Assembly (NCBI GenBank): GCA_947472655.1
Contig: CANJCG010000063.1
Location: 1-9,226, forward strand
Direction of reading: 5' to 3'
Origin: Actinomycetota bacterium
GTDB taxonomy: Bacteria; Actinomycetota; Actinomycetes; S36-B12
Length of the DNA: 9,226 nt
Shown piece by piece: positions 1-6,706 of this stretch. Within the stretch, counting starts at the first letter, position 1; each line of letters opens with the position of its first letter. The notes below the pieces were generated by a model, which saw only the letters and a program-made list of their open reading frames with translations, had not been told where the DNA came from and ran no database searches. A program made the position numbers and the translations under genes.

Positions 1-638
1 ACGTCAGGAGCAGCCATTAAGACCTGGCGTAGCGCATCTTGCACAACCGGCGGATCAACTGGACTGAAACGCGATAACCCACTCACACTGCCAATCGTGC
101 CATCAAGAACGGCATTAAGTGCTGGCTCATCTACCTGTAGAACCACTGTGGCTTTAGGGAACCGCCTTTGTAGATCTTCGATATGCACTCTTGCTGCCTC
201 AGAGAGCGCGCCAGCTAATTCGCGACAAGCCCCGACATCACGCAAAATGCGTTCGCCGCCTGCAAGCTCGACAGATGCGGCCATCGTCCACGGACCTGCG
301 ATTTGTGTCTTGATCGGGCCTACATAGTCCTGACCGAATTCTTCAATCGCATCAAGGTCTTCGCCGATCCAAGAAATCGATCGCTTCATCACGCGGCTAA
401 TGCCATCAGTTAAACGCCAGCCATCTGCTGTTGTCTCTAAGCCAAAATCAGCACCAACGGCGTGCAGTAAGCCACCAGTTCGCCCAATGAGATCACCACC
501 AGGGCCCCTGTTGGGTAGTTCAGCCACATGTAGGAAGTCTGGAACTCCACTCACGATGAGGCGCGCAGCATTTCGTGCATCATCGCCGGGTAATGAACCC
601 ACGCCTGTGGCTGCCCCCAATTCCCAGGGGAAACTCAC
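1..638 (-). CDS. Methionine synthase-like protein (MetE C-terminal / UROD-like family), 3' part missing
   Basis: I translated this myself: about 212 residues from a GTG start at 638, running off the left edge, so the C-terminal part is absent. Seen: an N-terminal ATGVGSLPG stretch (residues 10-18), LPNRGPGGDLIGR (41-53), GPWTMAA (115-121) and VLQVDEP (166-172). These fit the cobalamin-independent methionine synthase C-terminal fold (UROD/MetE-like) and specifically the short actinobacterial proteins annotated 'methionine synthase' that follow mnmA, such as M. tuberculosis Rv3015c (from memory). The zinc ligands of MetE would lie in the missing half, so methyl transfer to homocysteine cannot be judged. 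The N-terminal tetrahydrofolate domain of full MetE is absent, so the true substrate is uncertain. The GTG start overlaps the mnmA stop as GTGA, with AGGG about 10 bases upstream, indicating translational coupling. Confidence 0.85.
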   Translation of the reverse strand, partial: MSFPWELGAATGVGSLPGDDARNAARLIVSGVPDFLHVAELPNRGPGGDLIGRTGGLLHAVGADFGLETTADGWRLTDGISRVMKRSISWIGEDLDAIEEFGQDYVGPIKTQIAGPWTMAASVELAGGERILRDVGACRELAGALSEAARVHIEDLQRRFPKATVVLQVDEPALNAVLDGTIGSVSGLSRFSPVDPPVVQDALRQVLMAAPD

Positions 639-1720
639 GTGCGAACGACCCTGCGCGTTCGTTCGACAGTGGCGGATCCAATAACTCGCGTGCCTTCAAA
701 AAGAACGATTCCCTGACCCGTGGCTAAGCCTCGAATGTTTTCTTGGAGGTCAACGACGAGGTCTTCGCCAACCATCTTCGCACTTGCAGGCACTGGTTCA
801 CCGTGAGCGCGAACCTGAGCATGACATTGCACGGGTTGATCAGTTATTGGCGCATTGGTCCAGGTCGGGCGAACCCCGATGATTTGATCAACATCAAGAA
901 GGGCTGGTGAACCTACGAAAACCTTGCGGGCATTGATATCGACGTCCACGACGTAGCGCGGCTTTCCATCAGTAGCAGGAACTCGCAGATCAAGACCGCG
1001 TCGCTGGCCAATGGTGTAACCAAAGGCACCCTCATGTTCGGCGATAACTTTTCCGGTTTCGACGTCAATAATTTCACCCGGCTGATCACCTAGCTTGCGG
1101 CGCAAGAACGCTGCAGTGTCGCCGTCAGGAATGAAGCAAATGTCATGACTGTCTGGCTTCTTTGCAGTAAGGAGACCTCTGCTCTCGGCCTCAATGCGAA
1201 TCTGCCCTTTCGTGTCACCACCGAGTGGGAACAGCGCGTGCTCCAATTGCCAAGGTTCAAGCATGCCAAGCACATAAGACTGATCTTTTTCAGGATCAAT
1301 GGCTCGATGAAGTTCTTTGCCTAGCGGACCCTCAAAAATTTGTGCGTAGTGCCCGGTTGCAACGGCATCGAAACCCAGATCAAGAGCACGATCAAGCAAC
1401 GCCAGAAACTTAATTTTCTCGTTACAGCGCAGACAAGGATTTGGTGTATTACCTGCGCTGTATTCCTCCAGGAAGTTATTCATCACTTCTTCTTGGAATT
1501 GCTCTGACAAGTCCCACACGTAAAATGGAATATCAAGCTTATCTGCAACTCGACGCGCATCCCTTGCGTCATCCAGAGTGCAGCATCCGCGTGAACCAGG
1601 AACGCTTGAAGTCTTCGAAAGCGCGAGGTGCACACCAGTGACTTCATGTCCGGCATCAACCATGCGAGCGGCCATAACCGACGAATCAACGCCACCTGAC
1701 ATTGCTGCTAAAACTTTCAT
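635..1720 (-). CDS. mnmA: tRNA-specific 2-thiouridylase MnmA
   Basis: This 361-residue protein has the normal family length. It adenylates C2 of the wobble uridine U34 in tRNA(Lys, Glu, Gln) and replaces the oxygen with sulfur, giving 2-thiouridine. Seen: PP-loop SGGVDSS (8-14) for ATP, NPCLRCN (94-100) carrying the presumed catalytic Cys99, GHYAQI (123-128), KDQSYVLG (145-152) and SHDICF (191-196) with the second catalytic Cys195. The C-terminal part is the tRNA-binding and beta-barrel region (TIGQRRGL near 236). The position before Cys99 that is Asp in E. coli (NPD..CN) is Cys96, so the site is CxxC plus a distal Cys. A further Cys46-Cys47 pair is present. The ATG at 1720 overlaps the desulfurase stop as ATGA, with GGAG 6 bases upstream. 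It sits directly after the sulfur donor gene, as expected for a relay. Confidence 0.97.
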   Translation of the reverse strand: MKVLAAMSGGVDSSVMAARMVDAGHEVTGVHLALSKTSSVPGSRGCCTLDDARDARRVADKLDIPFYVWDLSEQFQEEVMNNFLEEYSAGNTPNPCLRCNEKIKFLALLDRALDLGFDAVATGHYAQIFEGPLGKELHRAIDPEKDQSYVLGMLEPWQLEHALFPLGGDTKGQIRIEAESRGLLTAKKPDSHDICFIPDGDTAAFLRRKLGDQPGEIIDVETGKVIAEHEGAFGYTIGQRRGLDLRVPATDGKPRYVVDVDINARKVFVGSPALLDVDQIIGVRPTWTNAPITDQPVQCHAQVRAHGEPVPASAKMVGEDLVVDLQENIRGLATGQGIVLFEGTRVIGSATVERTRRVVRT

Positions 1721-2928
1721 GCCCGACTCCGAACCGATCCTGCGCGACTGGCGCGCTCAACAACACCGGGAAGCACTTCCAGTAAGCGATCGACGTCTGC
1801 AATTTTGCTATCTCTACCAAGACTAAAACGAAGGGAGCCCCTAGACGCCTTCGCTTCTGCACCCATCGCAAGAAGTACGTGACTTGGCTCGGGAATCCCT
1901 GCCGTGCATGCTGACCCCGTTGAGCAATCGATTCCTGCAGCATCAAGAAGCAAGAGCAAAGCGTCGCCTTCACAGTTCGCGAAAGTGAAATGCGCATTTG
2001 CAGGCAGTCTTAAATTCCCGATTAAGTCAGGCTCACCATTGAGTTGAGCTGCTGGCACCTCAGCCAGAACTCTTGCAATGAGGTCATTTCGTAAGCCTTG
2101 AACTCGCTGCGCGAAATCACGCTGATTCTTCACTGCTAAATGCACAGCAACTGCGAAGCCAGCAATTCCAGCGGCGTCGAGTGTGCCCGAACGAATTTCG
2201 CGCTCATGCCCACCACCATGCAAAATTGGTGTCGGCTTCGTGTCTGGATCAAGGATGAGTGAGCCGACCCCGAACGGCCCGCCAACTTTATGCGCGGTAA
2301 TCGTTACCGCTGTTGCGCCTAACTCATCCAGGTTCATCGGCAGTTGGCCTAAAACTTGCACGGCATCGGTATGGAACGAAACTCCATAGGACCGACAAAG
2401 CGCTGCCAATTCAAACACCGGCTGCACCGTGCCCACTTCATTATTGGCCCACATGATCGTGACCAAGGCAATGTCGCCTGTGGCAAGGCTTGCATTCACT
2501 TCTTCAAGGTCTACCCGACCAACAGCATCAACCCCGACCCATAAAACCTTGGCTCTTTCATGCTCGCCAAGCCAGGTAACTGGATCAAGGACGCCATGGT
2601 GTTCGATCGCCGATGCAATCACGCCTGACTTACCGCGTGCTTCACCCGCCCAGAACAAACCTTTGACAGCGAGATTGTCGGACTCTGTGCCACCGCTTGT
2701 GAAGATAACGGAACTGGGTCGGGTGACCAGATCTGCAGCAATACTTTCGCGAGCTTCCTCGACAATTCGGCGGGTGCGGCGTCCTGAATCATGAAGTGAC
2801 GATGGGTTGCCTACGAGCTGGCTCACTTCTAGCCATCGCTCGCGTACTTCTGGAAGCATGCGCGTGGTAGCGGCATGGTCCAAATAGCTGCGGTCCGTCA
2901 CAAACAACGATGGTACTGCTCTATGCAC
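1717..2928 (-). CDS. iscS: Cysteine desulfurase (IscS/NifS family, PLP-dependent)
   Basis: This 403-residue class V aminotransferase removes sulfur from L-cysteine to leave alanine, holding it as an enzyme persulfide for MnmA and probably Fe-S assembly. Seen: YLDHAATT (15-22), GGTESDNLAVKG (79-90), the EHH motif with His110-His111, MWANNEVGT (159-167), HTDAVQ (186-191, PLP-interacting Asp188), AHKVGGP (212-218) with PLP Lys214, GGGHERE..RSGT (238-249) and SACTAG (339-344) with persulfide Cys341. All key residues are intact. The start is GTG at 2928. No upstream in-frame start exists before it and the Shine-Dalgarno is poor (AGGA 15 bases away). The conserved region begins near residue 14, so a GTG at residue 10 is an alternative. 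It lies 56 bases after the enoyl-CoA hydratase and overlaps mnmA by 4 bases. Confidence 0.96.
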   Translation of the reverse strand: MHRAVPSLFVTDRSYLDHAATTRMLPEVRERWLEVSQLVGNPSSLHDSGRRTRRIVEEARESIAADLVTRPSSVIFTSGGTESDNLAVKGLFWAGEARGKSGVIASAIEHHGVLDPVTWLGEHERAKVLWVGVDAVGRVDLEEVNASLATGDIALVTIMWANNEVGTVQPVFELAALCRSYGVSFHTDAVQVLGQLPMNLDELGATAVTITAHKVGGPFGVGSLILDPDTKPTPILHGGGHEREIRSGTLDAAGIAGFAVAVHLAVKNQRDFAQRVQGLRNDLIARVLAEVPAAQLNGEPDLIGNLRLPANAHFTFANCEGDALLLLLDAAGIDCSTGSACTAGIPEPSHVLLAMGAEAKASRGSLRFSLGRDSKIADVDRLLEVLPGVVERASRAGSVRSRA

Positions 2929-2984
2929 CTTGGCTTGAACGTGTCCTGCCTTGCCTAATCCGCTCTCACTGGCCTTGAGCGCCG

Positions 2985-3764
2985 TTATCTGCCGGTAAAC
3001 GTCGCCTTGCCCGGGCCATGCTCGATAAAGGAAGCCATGCCCGAGCGGGCGTCATCCGTGGCAAAAAGACCCAAGAAGGACTGGCGTTCGATTTCTAAGC
3101 CAGTAGCAATGTCCACTTCCAACCCGCGATTGATGGCTCGTTTAGCAGACTGCATGGCAATACGAGGTCCGCGAGCGAGTTGCTGGGCCCAGGCCAGCGC
3201 CCGGTCAAAAACTTCAGCCGCTGGCACAACGACATCAACCAGCCCGATCTCGAGACATTCCTGCGCATCAACGAAGCGCCCGGAGAAGATGAGATCCTTT
3301 GCCTTGGCGACTCCGATGAGCCGGGGTAGCCGTTGAGTGCCGCCCGCTCCGGGGATGATGCCCAGCAGGATTTCAGGCTGACCCAGTTTGGCGTTATCTG
3401 CAGCCACTCGGAAATCGCAAGCCAAGGCGAGTTCACATCCGCCACCTAGCGCAAAGCCGGTGATTGCAGCAATGGTTGGCTGCGCAATATTGGCCACTGC
3501 ACTAAAAATTTCTTGCAATCTCAGGGAGATTTCGATCATGTCTTGGTATGGCAGATCTGCCATTTCTTTGACGTCGGCACCGGCCGCGAACACCCGCTCC
3601 CCGCCATAAATCACAACTGCACTGATATCGACTCGACTGGAGATCTCGACGGCTAGCTCTCCGATCTCGCGCTGCATTGTTGTGTTTAAAGCATTCATTG
3701 GAGGCCGCTGCAGCGTGATAATCGCAACCGCGTCACGCACTTCAAGATTGACAAATTCAGACAT
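2985..3764 (-). CDS. Enoyl-CoA hydratase (crotonase family)
   Basis: This 259-residue protein hydrates trans-2-enoyl-CoA to 3-hydroxyacyl-CoA, a beta-oxidation or branched-chain catabolism step in the cytosol. Seen: AAGADVKEM (60-68), the first oxyanion-hole loop; ALGGGCELALACD (105-117), the second, with Glu111; and LGQPEILLGIIPGAGGTQRL (127-146) with Glu131. Glu111 and Glu131 correspond to the two catalytic glutamates of rat mitochondrial hydratase (Glu144/Glu164), so hydratase rather than isomerase activity is likely. The C-terminus (FATDDARSGMASFIE, then FTGR) is typical. I chose ATG 3764 because GGAG lies 5 bases upstream and the length then matches the family's usual ~260. The frame stays open for 55 further codons without family resemblance. 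It is first in the run leading to the desulfurase and mnmA, probably co-transcribed by position only. Confidence 0.95.
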   Translation of the reverse strand: MSEFVNLEVRDAVAIITLQRPPMNALNTTMQREIGELAVEISSRVDISAVVIYGGERVFAAGADVKEMADLPYQDMIEISLRLQEIFSAVANIAQPTIAAITGFALGGGCELALACDFRVAADNAKLGQPEILLGIIPGAGGTQRLPRLIGVAKAKDLIFSGRFVDAQECLEIGLVDVVVPAAEVFDRALAWAQQLARGPRIAMQSAKRAINRGLEVDIATGLEIERQSFLGLFATDDARSGMASFIEHGPGKATFTGR

Positions 3765-3769
3765 GAGTT

Positions 3770-3773
3770 CTCC
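3770..3773 (-). promoter_or_regulatory. Ribosome binding site fixing the enoyl-CoA hydratase start
   Basis: On the minus strand GGAG sits 5 bases before ATG 3764. It decides between this start and in-frame starts up to 165 bases upstream, none of which gives a family-like N-terminus. Confidence 0.75.
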
Positions 3774-3864
3774 GTTGGGCATTAGCTGGTGGGGCGAGCA
3801 TATAGGCGTTCGTGATCGATGAATTCCTAAAAGCGTTGAGACGTGCCAATGACTCATGCAAGCC

Positions 3865-3888
3865 GGCGGGACCCGCTTCGGGTTCGCC
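3865..3888. other. GC-rich hairpin in the intergenic region upstream of the enoyl-CoA hydratase
   Basis: Plus-strand GGCG-GG-ACCCG-CTT-CGGGT-T-CGCC folds as a 5-bp stem with a 3-base loop, then a 2x1 internal loop and a 4-bp outer stem. No T-run follows on either strand, so it is not an ordinary intrinsic terminator. If transcription of the hydratase operon starts near 3940, it would sit in the 5' untranslated region about 100 bases before the start codon. The rest of the 3765-4033 gap holds no gene I can support. Confidence 0.45.
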
Positions 3889-3946
3889 CTGACGCACATT
3901 GTGGTGAGTATGTAGCGCTGGTAGCCCATGGTGCGACAAGAGCATT

Positions 3947-3977
3947 CTTATATCTCTTTGATGAGAATGGAATTGAA
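3947..3977 (-). promoter_or_regulatory. Weak candidate promoter for the hydratase-desulfurase-mnmA operon
   Basis: On the minus strand TATAAG (3952-3947) resembles a -10 hexamer. The nearest -35-like sequence is TTCAAT (3977-3972) with a 19-base spacer, a poor match. It lies in the only sizeable gap upstream of the operon and after a possible terminator, so a promoter is expected here, but the exact site is tentative. Confidence 0.3.
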
Positions 3978-4033
3978 CACTCACTATCGCACTTTTCACC
4001 GCGCACGAAATTCAGCAGCAACGAAAGAGTGCG

Positions 4034-4966
4034 TTAAAAAAGAGCGCTCGATAGTGCAGCGCGCGCAGGAATTACCTCAGGGTCATCTCCTGCAATCATG
4101 AACAACTCAAGGAGTCGAGTTCGCACACGCGATCGATCCTCGCCTGTTGTGATGCGAACTGCCGCGACCAGTCGGCTGAAGGCTGCCGGCCAATTTCCAC
4201 CGAGGGCATCAGCATCAGCGAGATCAAGCTGGGCATCAATATCGCCTGCTTGGGCATCTGGGTTAAGTACTGCGCTCTCAGTACGACTATATAGACCAAC
4301 TACAGCAAGGCCAGCTTGAGCATCACTGTCATTGGGCGTTGCCTCCAGCACAATGCGATACGCATCCCCTGCTGTCTGCCAGTCCCCTGCTTCGATCGCA
4401 TCGTAAGCAGCAATAAACCGGGGATCAATCGGTTCTTCTTCAATAAGTTCAGCAGATTCAACAGAGGCAACAACGCCACCAACTGTTCCAGTCACCCCTT
4501 GTTGCGCTGCAACTTTAAGAATTTCTTCGAGCACTTTCCGAATTTGAGCTTCGGGTGCCGCACCTTGGAATACGAGTCCGGGCTGACCTTTGATTACCGC
4601 AAACACCGAAGGTATCGATTGCACCTGAAAGGCCTGAGCAATACGAGGTTGTGCATCAACATCAACCTTGGCCAAAATCCAGCGTCCGCCTGCCTCGGCA
4701 GCAAGCTTCTCAAGGATCGGCGACAACTGTTTGCAGGGACCACACCACGTTGCCCAGAGATCCAAAATGACCGGAACGGTTTCAGACTGCGCGATAACGG
4801 CTGACTGAAAGGTCTCGTCGGTGACGTCAATGATGATGCCCTCAGGGGCACTTGCCATTGCCGCGGCGGCTAACTCCTGTTGTTTTCGGGCAGCCGCCAA
4901 TGCTGCTAGATCTATCGCTCCGCCGCCCGCAAATGGTGTAGACACGAGACCATTCTGGCTTACCAA
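4034..4966 (-). CDS. Thioredoxin-TPR fusion, CnoX/YbbN-like co-chaperone-reductase
   Basis: This 310-residue cytosolic protein has no signal peptide or membrane segment. Residues 1-40 are an Ala-rich leader. A thioredoxin fold follows (about 44-155) with WATWCGPCK (71-79; Cys75, Cys78) and the cis-proline loop SIPS (117-120, Pro119). The C-terminal 175-310 is helical with TPR-like repeats (AYDAIEAGDWQTAGDAYRIV around 187-206, then another near 246-272). This architecture matches E. coli YbbN/CnoX and M. tuberculosis Rv1324. E. coli YbbN has lost the first Cys, whereas this one keeps a full CGPC and should be redox-active. A role holding or reducing oxidised clients is inferred from the family. 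The start is uncertain: TTG at 4966 is the longest, GTG at 4945 is an in-frame alternative, and neither has a good ribosome site. It lies 29 bases after the permease and may be the last gene of that operon. Confidence 0.88.
   Translation of the reverse strand: MVSQNGLVSTPFAGGGAIDLAALAAARKQQELAAAAMASAPEGIIIDVTDETFQSAVIAQSETVPVILDLWATWCGPCKQLSPILEKLAAEAGGRWILAKVDVDAQPRIAQAFQVQSIPSVFAVIKGQPGLVFQGAAPEAQIRKVLEEILKVAAQQGVTGTVGGVVASVESAELIEEEPIDPRFIAAYDAIEAGDWQTAGDAYRIVLEATPNDSDAQAGLAVVGLYSRTESAVLNPDAQAGDIDAQLDLADADALGGNWPAAFSRLVAAVRITTGEDRSRVRTRLLELFMIAGDDPEVIPARAALSSALF
4036..4062 (-). terminator. Possible intrinsic terminator at the end of the thioredoxin-TPR gene
   Basis: On the minus strand GCGCT (4062-4058), a 9-base loop and AGCGC (4048-4044) form a short GC-rich stem. 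After TC comes a run of six T (4041-4036) that merges with the TAA stop. The stem lies inside the last codons. It is short for a terminator, but the T-run and position fit. Confidence 0.4.
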
Positions 4967-4995
4967 GCTACGCGTTGGTCATCCGTACCACCCAA

Positions 4996-5892
4996 CTAAC
5001 GAAGCAAGCCCCGATTTTGAAGGGTGCGCTTGCGCAAAGGGGCAAAGATGAGTCGTTCAATGAGAACCCCGACGAATAAAATCATGAAGATCGATCCAAG
5101 GACCAAGGCCATATCGCCTAGCGACCGACCGTTATCCAACATCTGCCCAAGGCCCGGACCAAGTGCCGGTGAGACCGCGATAAGTTCTGCCGCCATCAAA
5201 GAACGCCAGGAGAAGGCCCAGCCTTGTTCTAGACCAGCGAGATAACCGGGCCAGGCAGCCGGCAAAATAATTTGGCGCACGCGATTGAATCCGGTGGCGC
5301 CAAGCACCTGACCAGCTCGCAAAATGATCGATGGGATCTGATCAATACCACTCATCAAGCCAATAGCAATTGAGGGAACTGCCCCTAGAAGCACGACGGT
5401 GTAAATAGTTGCGTCCGAAAGTCCAAACCAAATAATCGCTGCGGGCACCCAAGCAACAGATGGCAACTGCTGCAAACCAGTGAGGAGCGGACCAAAGATT
5501 GAGCGCAATGTTTTATTCAACCCAAGCGCAACTCCAATCGGAGTGGCAACGATTAAAGCAATGATGAAGCCTTGTGCAGCACGACGAATACTATTAAACG
5601 TTGAGGCCCAAAGGATTTGCTGTTCAACTTGTCGACCGAGTGCGTCCCACACATCTCGAGGTGACGGAATGATGTAATCCGGCTGCCATTGCAACCAAAT
5701 CACAATTTGCCAGATCACTAACACTGCCGCGATGGCGATCAGTGGCGATAACAACGAGAAGAAATAGCCCTTGATGTTTCGTTTGACATGCGCTGGAGTC
5801 TCGAGCGCATCTAGCCCTGACTCAAGACGCTTGAGATCGAGGTCCTTTCCGCCACCTGCTGGCACTTCTTGCGTTCCTGTCTCAACTGGCAT
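4996..5892 (-). CDS. ABC transporter permease, SsuC/TauC/NrtB family
   Basis: This 298-residue inner-membrane subunit of a type I importer belongs to the nitrate/sulfonate/taurine family. Seen: a hydrophilic N-terminus of about 42 residues, a first helix near 45-67, further hydrophobic helices near 108-126, 147-180 and 262-284, and the EAA loop near 193-220 (RAGQVLGATGF, then LPAAWPGYLAG) that docks to the ATPase. The YIIPSPRDVW stretch (74-83) before the first conserved domain is typical of SsuC-like permeases. I chose ATG 5892 (GGGAG 10 bases upstream, 11-base overlap with the ATPase gene) over a start 39 bases further upstream, which would overlap the ATPase by 50 bases. It forms a complex with the ATPase and binding protein encoded immediately before it. 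Substrate is unknown: no SsuD/TauD oxygenase is present in the window to support sulfonate use. Confidence 0.93.
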   Translation of the reverse strand: MPVETGTQEVPAGGGKDLDLKRLESGLDALETPAHVKRNIKGYFFSLLSPLIAIAAVLVIWQIVIWLQWQPDYIIPSPRDVWDALGRQVEQQILWASTFNSIRRAAQGFIIALIVATPIGVALGLNKTLRSIFGPLLTGLQQLPSVAWVPAAIIWFGLSDATIYTVVLLGAVPSIAIGLMSGIDQIPSIILRAGQVLGATGFNRVRQIILPAAWPGYLAGLEQGWAFSWRSLMAAELIAVSPALGPGLGQMLDNGRSLGDMALVLGSIFMILFVGVLIERLIFAPLRKRTLQNRGLLR

Positions 5893-6643
5893 GACGCACA
5901 ATCTCCCTTCGCAGGTTGTCAGTGATTTCACCGGCTAATTCAGAGACGTAGCTGGAGAAAGTTGAATCTGATCGCCACGGCTCATTGGAACCAATTTCCC
6001 ATTCCTTGATGAATCGACCCGGGCGCGACGACATCAACAACACACGCTCACTAAGTCGGACAGCCTCGCGCACGTTATGCGTAACGAAAATAATCGTGAT
6101 TCCTGTTTCTTTCCAGATGCGTGAAAGTTCTTCGTGGAGGAAGTCGCGGGTAATGGCATCGAGCGCTGCGAAAGGTTCGTCCATCAACAACACTGAGCGA
6201 CTCTGCGCAAGTGCACGCGCGATTGCGACTCTCTGGCGCATGCCGCCAGAGAGTTCATGTGGACGTTGGTCGTATGAATTCTCTAAATGCACGAGTTCAA
6301 GAAGTTCTTGAGCGCGGGCTTTGCGCTGAACTCTGGGCACTCCACCTAGCCCCAATGCCAACTCCACATTTTTTCCAGCGGTTAACCAAGGCATCAATGC
6401 GGCTTCTTGAAACATCAGAGCGGGCGGACCTGCGAGGTTAACAACTCCCGAGGTAGGCGATTCCAATCCCGCCAGAATGTTTAACAGGGTCGATTTTCCG
6501 CAACCCGATGCGCCAACAAGGGAAACGAATTCGCCAGGTTTAACGCTGAGGCTGACATCGTCTAGCACTATTGGTCCATCTGCGGAAAATTGCTTCACGA
6601 TGTGGTGCAGCTCTACTGCGCCAGGGGCAACTGCAATGGTCAC
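5882..6643 (-). CDS. ABC transporter ATP-binding protein, SsuB/TauB/NrtD family
   Basis: This 253-residue ATPase powers the importer on the cytosolic face. All catalytic elements are intact: Walker A GASGCGKST (44-52), Q-loop Gln79 in LMFQE, signature LSGGM (131-135), Walker B VLLMDEP (151-157) with Glu156, D-loop around ALDA (160-163) and switch His189 (FVTHNV). The stretch MPWLTAGKNV (84-93) after the Q-loop and the C-terminal RPGR segment are usual for SsuB/TauB proteins. The start is GTG at 6643 with GAGG six bases upstream. It follows the binding protein by 63 bases and overlaps the permease start by 11 bases, so the two are probably translationally coupled. The permease binds the ATPase through its EAA loop. 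Family membership is secure and the transported solute is not. Confidence 0.95.
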   Translation of the reverse strand: MTIAVAPGAVELHHIVKQFSADGPIVLDDVSLSVKPGEFVSLVGASGCGKSTLLNILAGLESPTSGVVNLAGPPALMFQEAALMPWLTAGKNVELALGLGGVPRVQRKARAQELLELVHLENSYDQRPHELSGGMRQRVAIARALAQSRSVLLMDEPFAALDAITRDFLHEELSRIWKETGITIIFVTHNVREAVRLSERVLLMSSRPGRFIKEWEIGSNEPWRSDSTFSSYVSELAGEITDNLRREIVRHAS

Positions 6644-6681
6644 GTTTTTCCTCGCTTCTTTAGATCCTGAACTATTTGTTT

Positions 6682-6701
6682 GCCACTGGCACGTTGCCGG
6701 C
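6682..6701 (-). other. Intercistronic stem-loop between binding-protein and ATPase genes
   Basis: In the minus-strand transcript GCC-GGCA-ACG-UGCC-AGU-GGC forms a 4-bp stem with a 3-base loop, extended by 3 bp beyond a 3-base bulge. It starts 5 bases after the binding-protein stop codon. No U-run follows, so read-through to the ATPase is expected. Such hairpins often protect the 3' end of binding-protein mRNA so that more of it accumulates. That role here is inference. Confidence 0.4.
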
Positions 6702-6706
6702 CGCTA

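Noticed and set aside
2929..2984. Possible terminator between hydratase and desulfurase genes
   Set aside because: A CGCTC/GAGCG stem exists, but with an 11-base loop and no T-run, so read-through is more likely.
3765..3929. In-frame 55-codon N-terminal extension of the enoyl-CoA hydratase
   Set aside because: It has no family resemblance, contains the GC-rich hairpin, and the internal ATG at 3764 has a good ribosome site and gives the normal family length.
3757..3999. An 80-codon minus-strand frame in the gap before the hydratase
   Set aside because: It overlaps the hydratase start, has a mixed low-complexity composition, and shows no recognisable motif or ribosome site.
4042..4049. Perfect 8-base palindrome GAGCGCTC as an operator or restriction-type site
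   Set aside because: It is part of the terminator-like stem at the end of the thioredoxin-TPR gene and has no spaced partner.
4316..4804. A 162-codon plus-strand frame
   Set aside because: It lies wholly antisense to the thioredoxin-TPR gene, whose active-site and fold motifs prove the minus frame is the coding one.
5893..5931. Upstream start for the permease (13 more residues)
   Set aside because: It would overlap the ATPase gene by 50 bases. The ATG at 5892 has GGGAG upstream and a normal short overlap.
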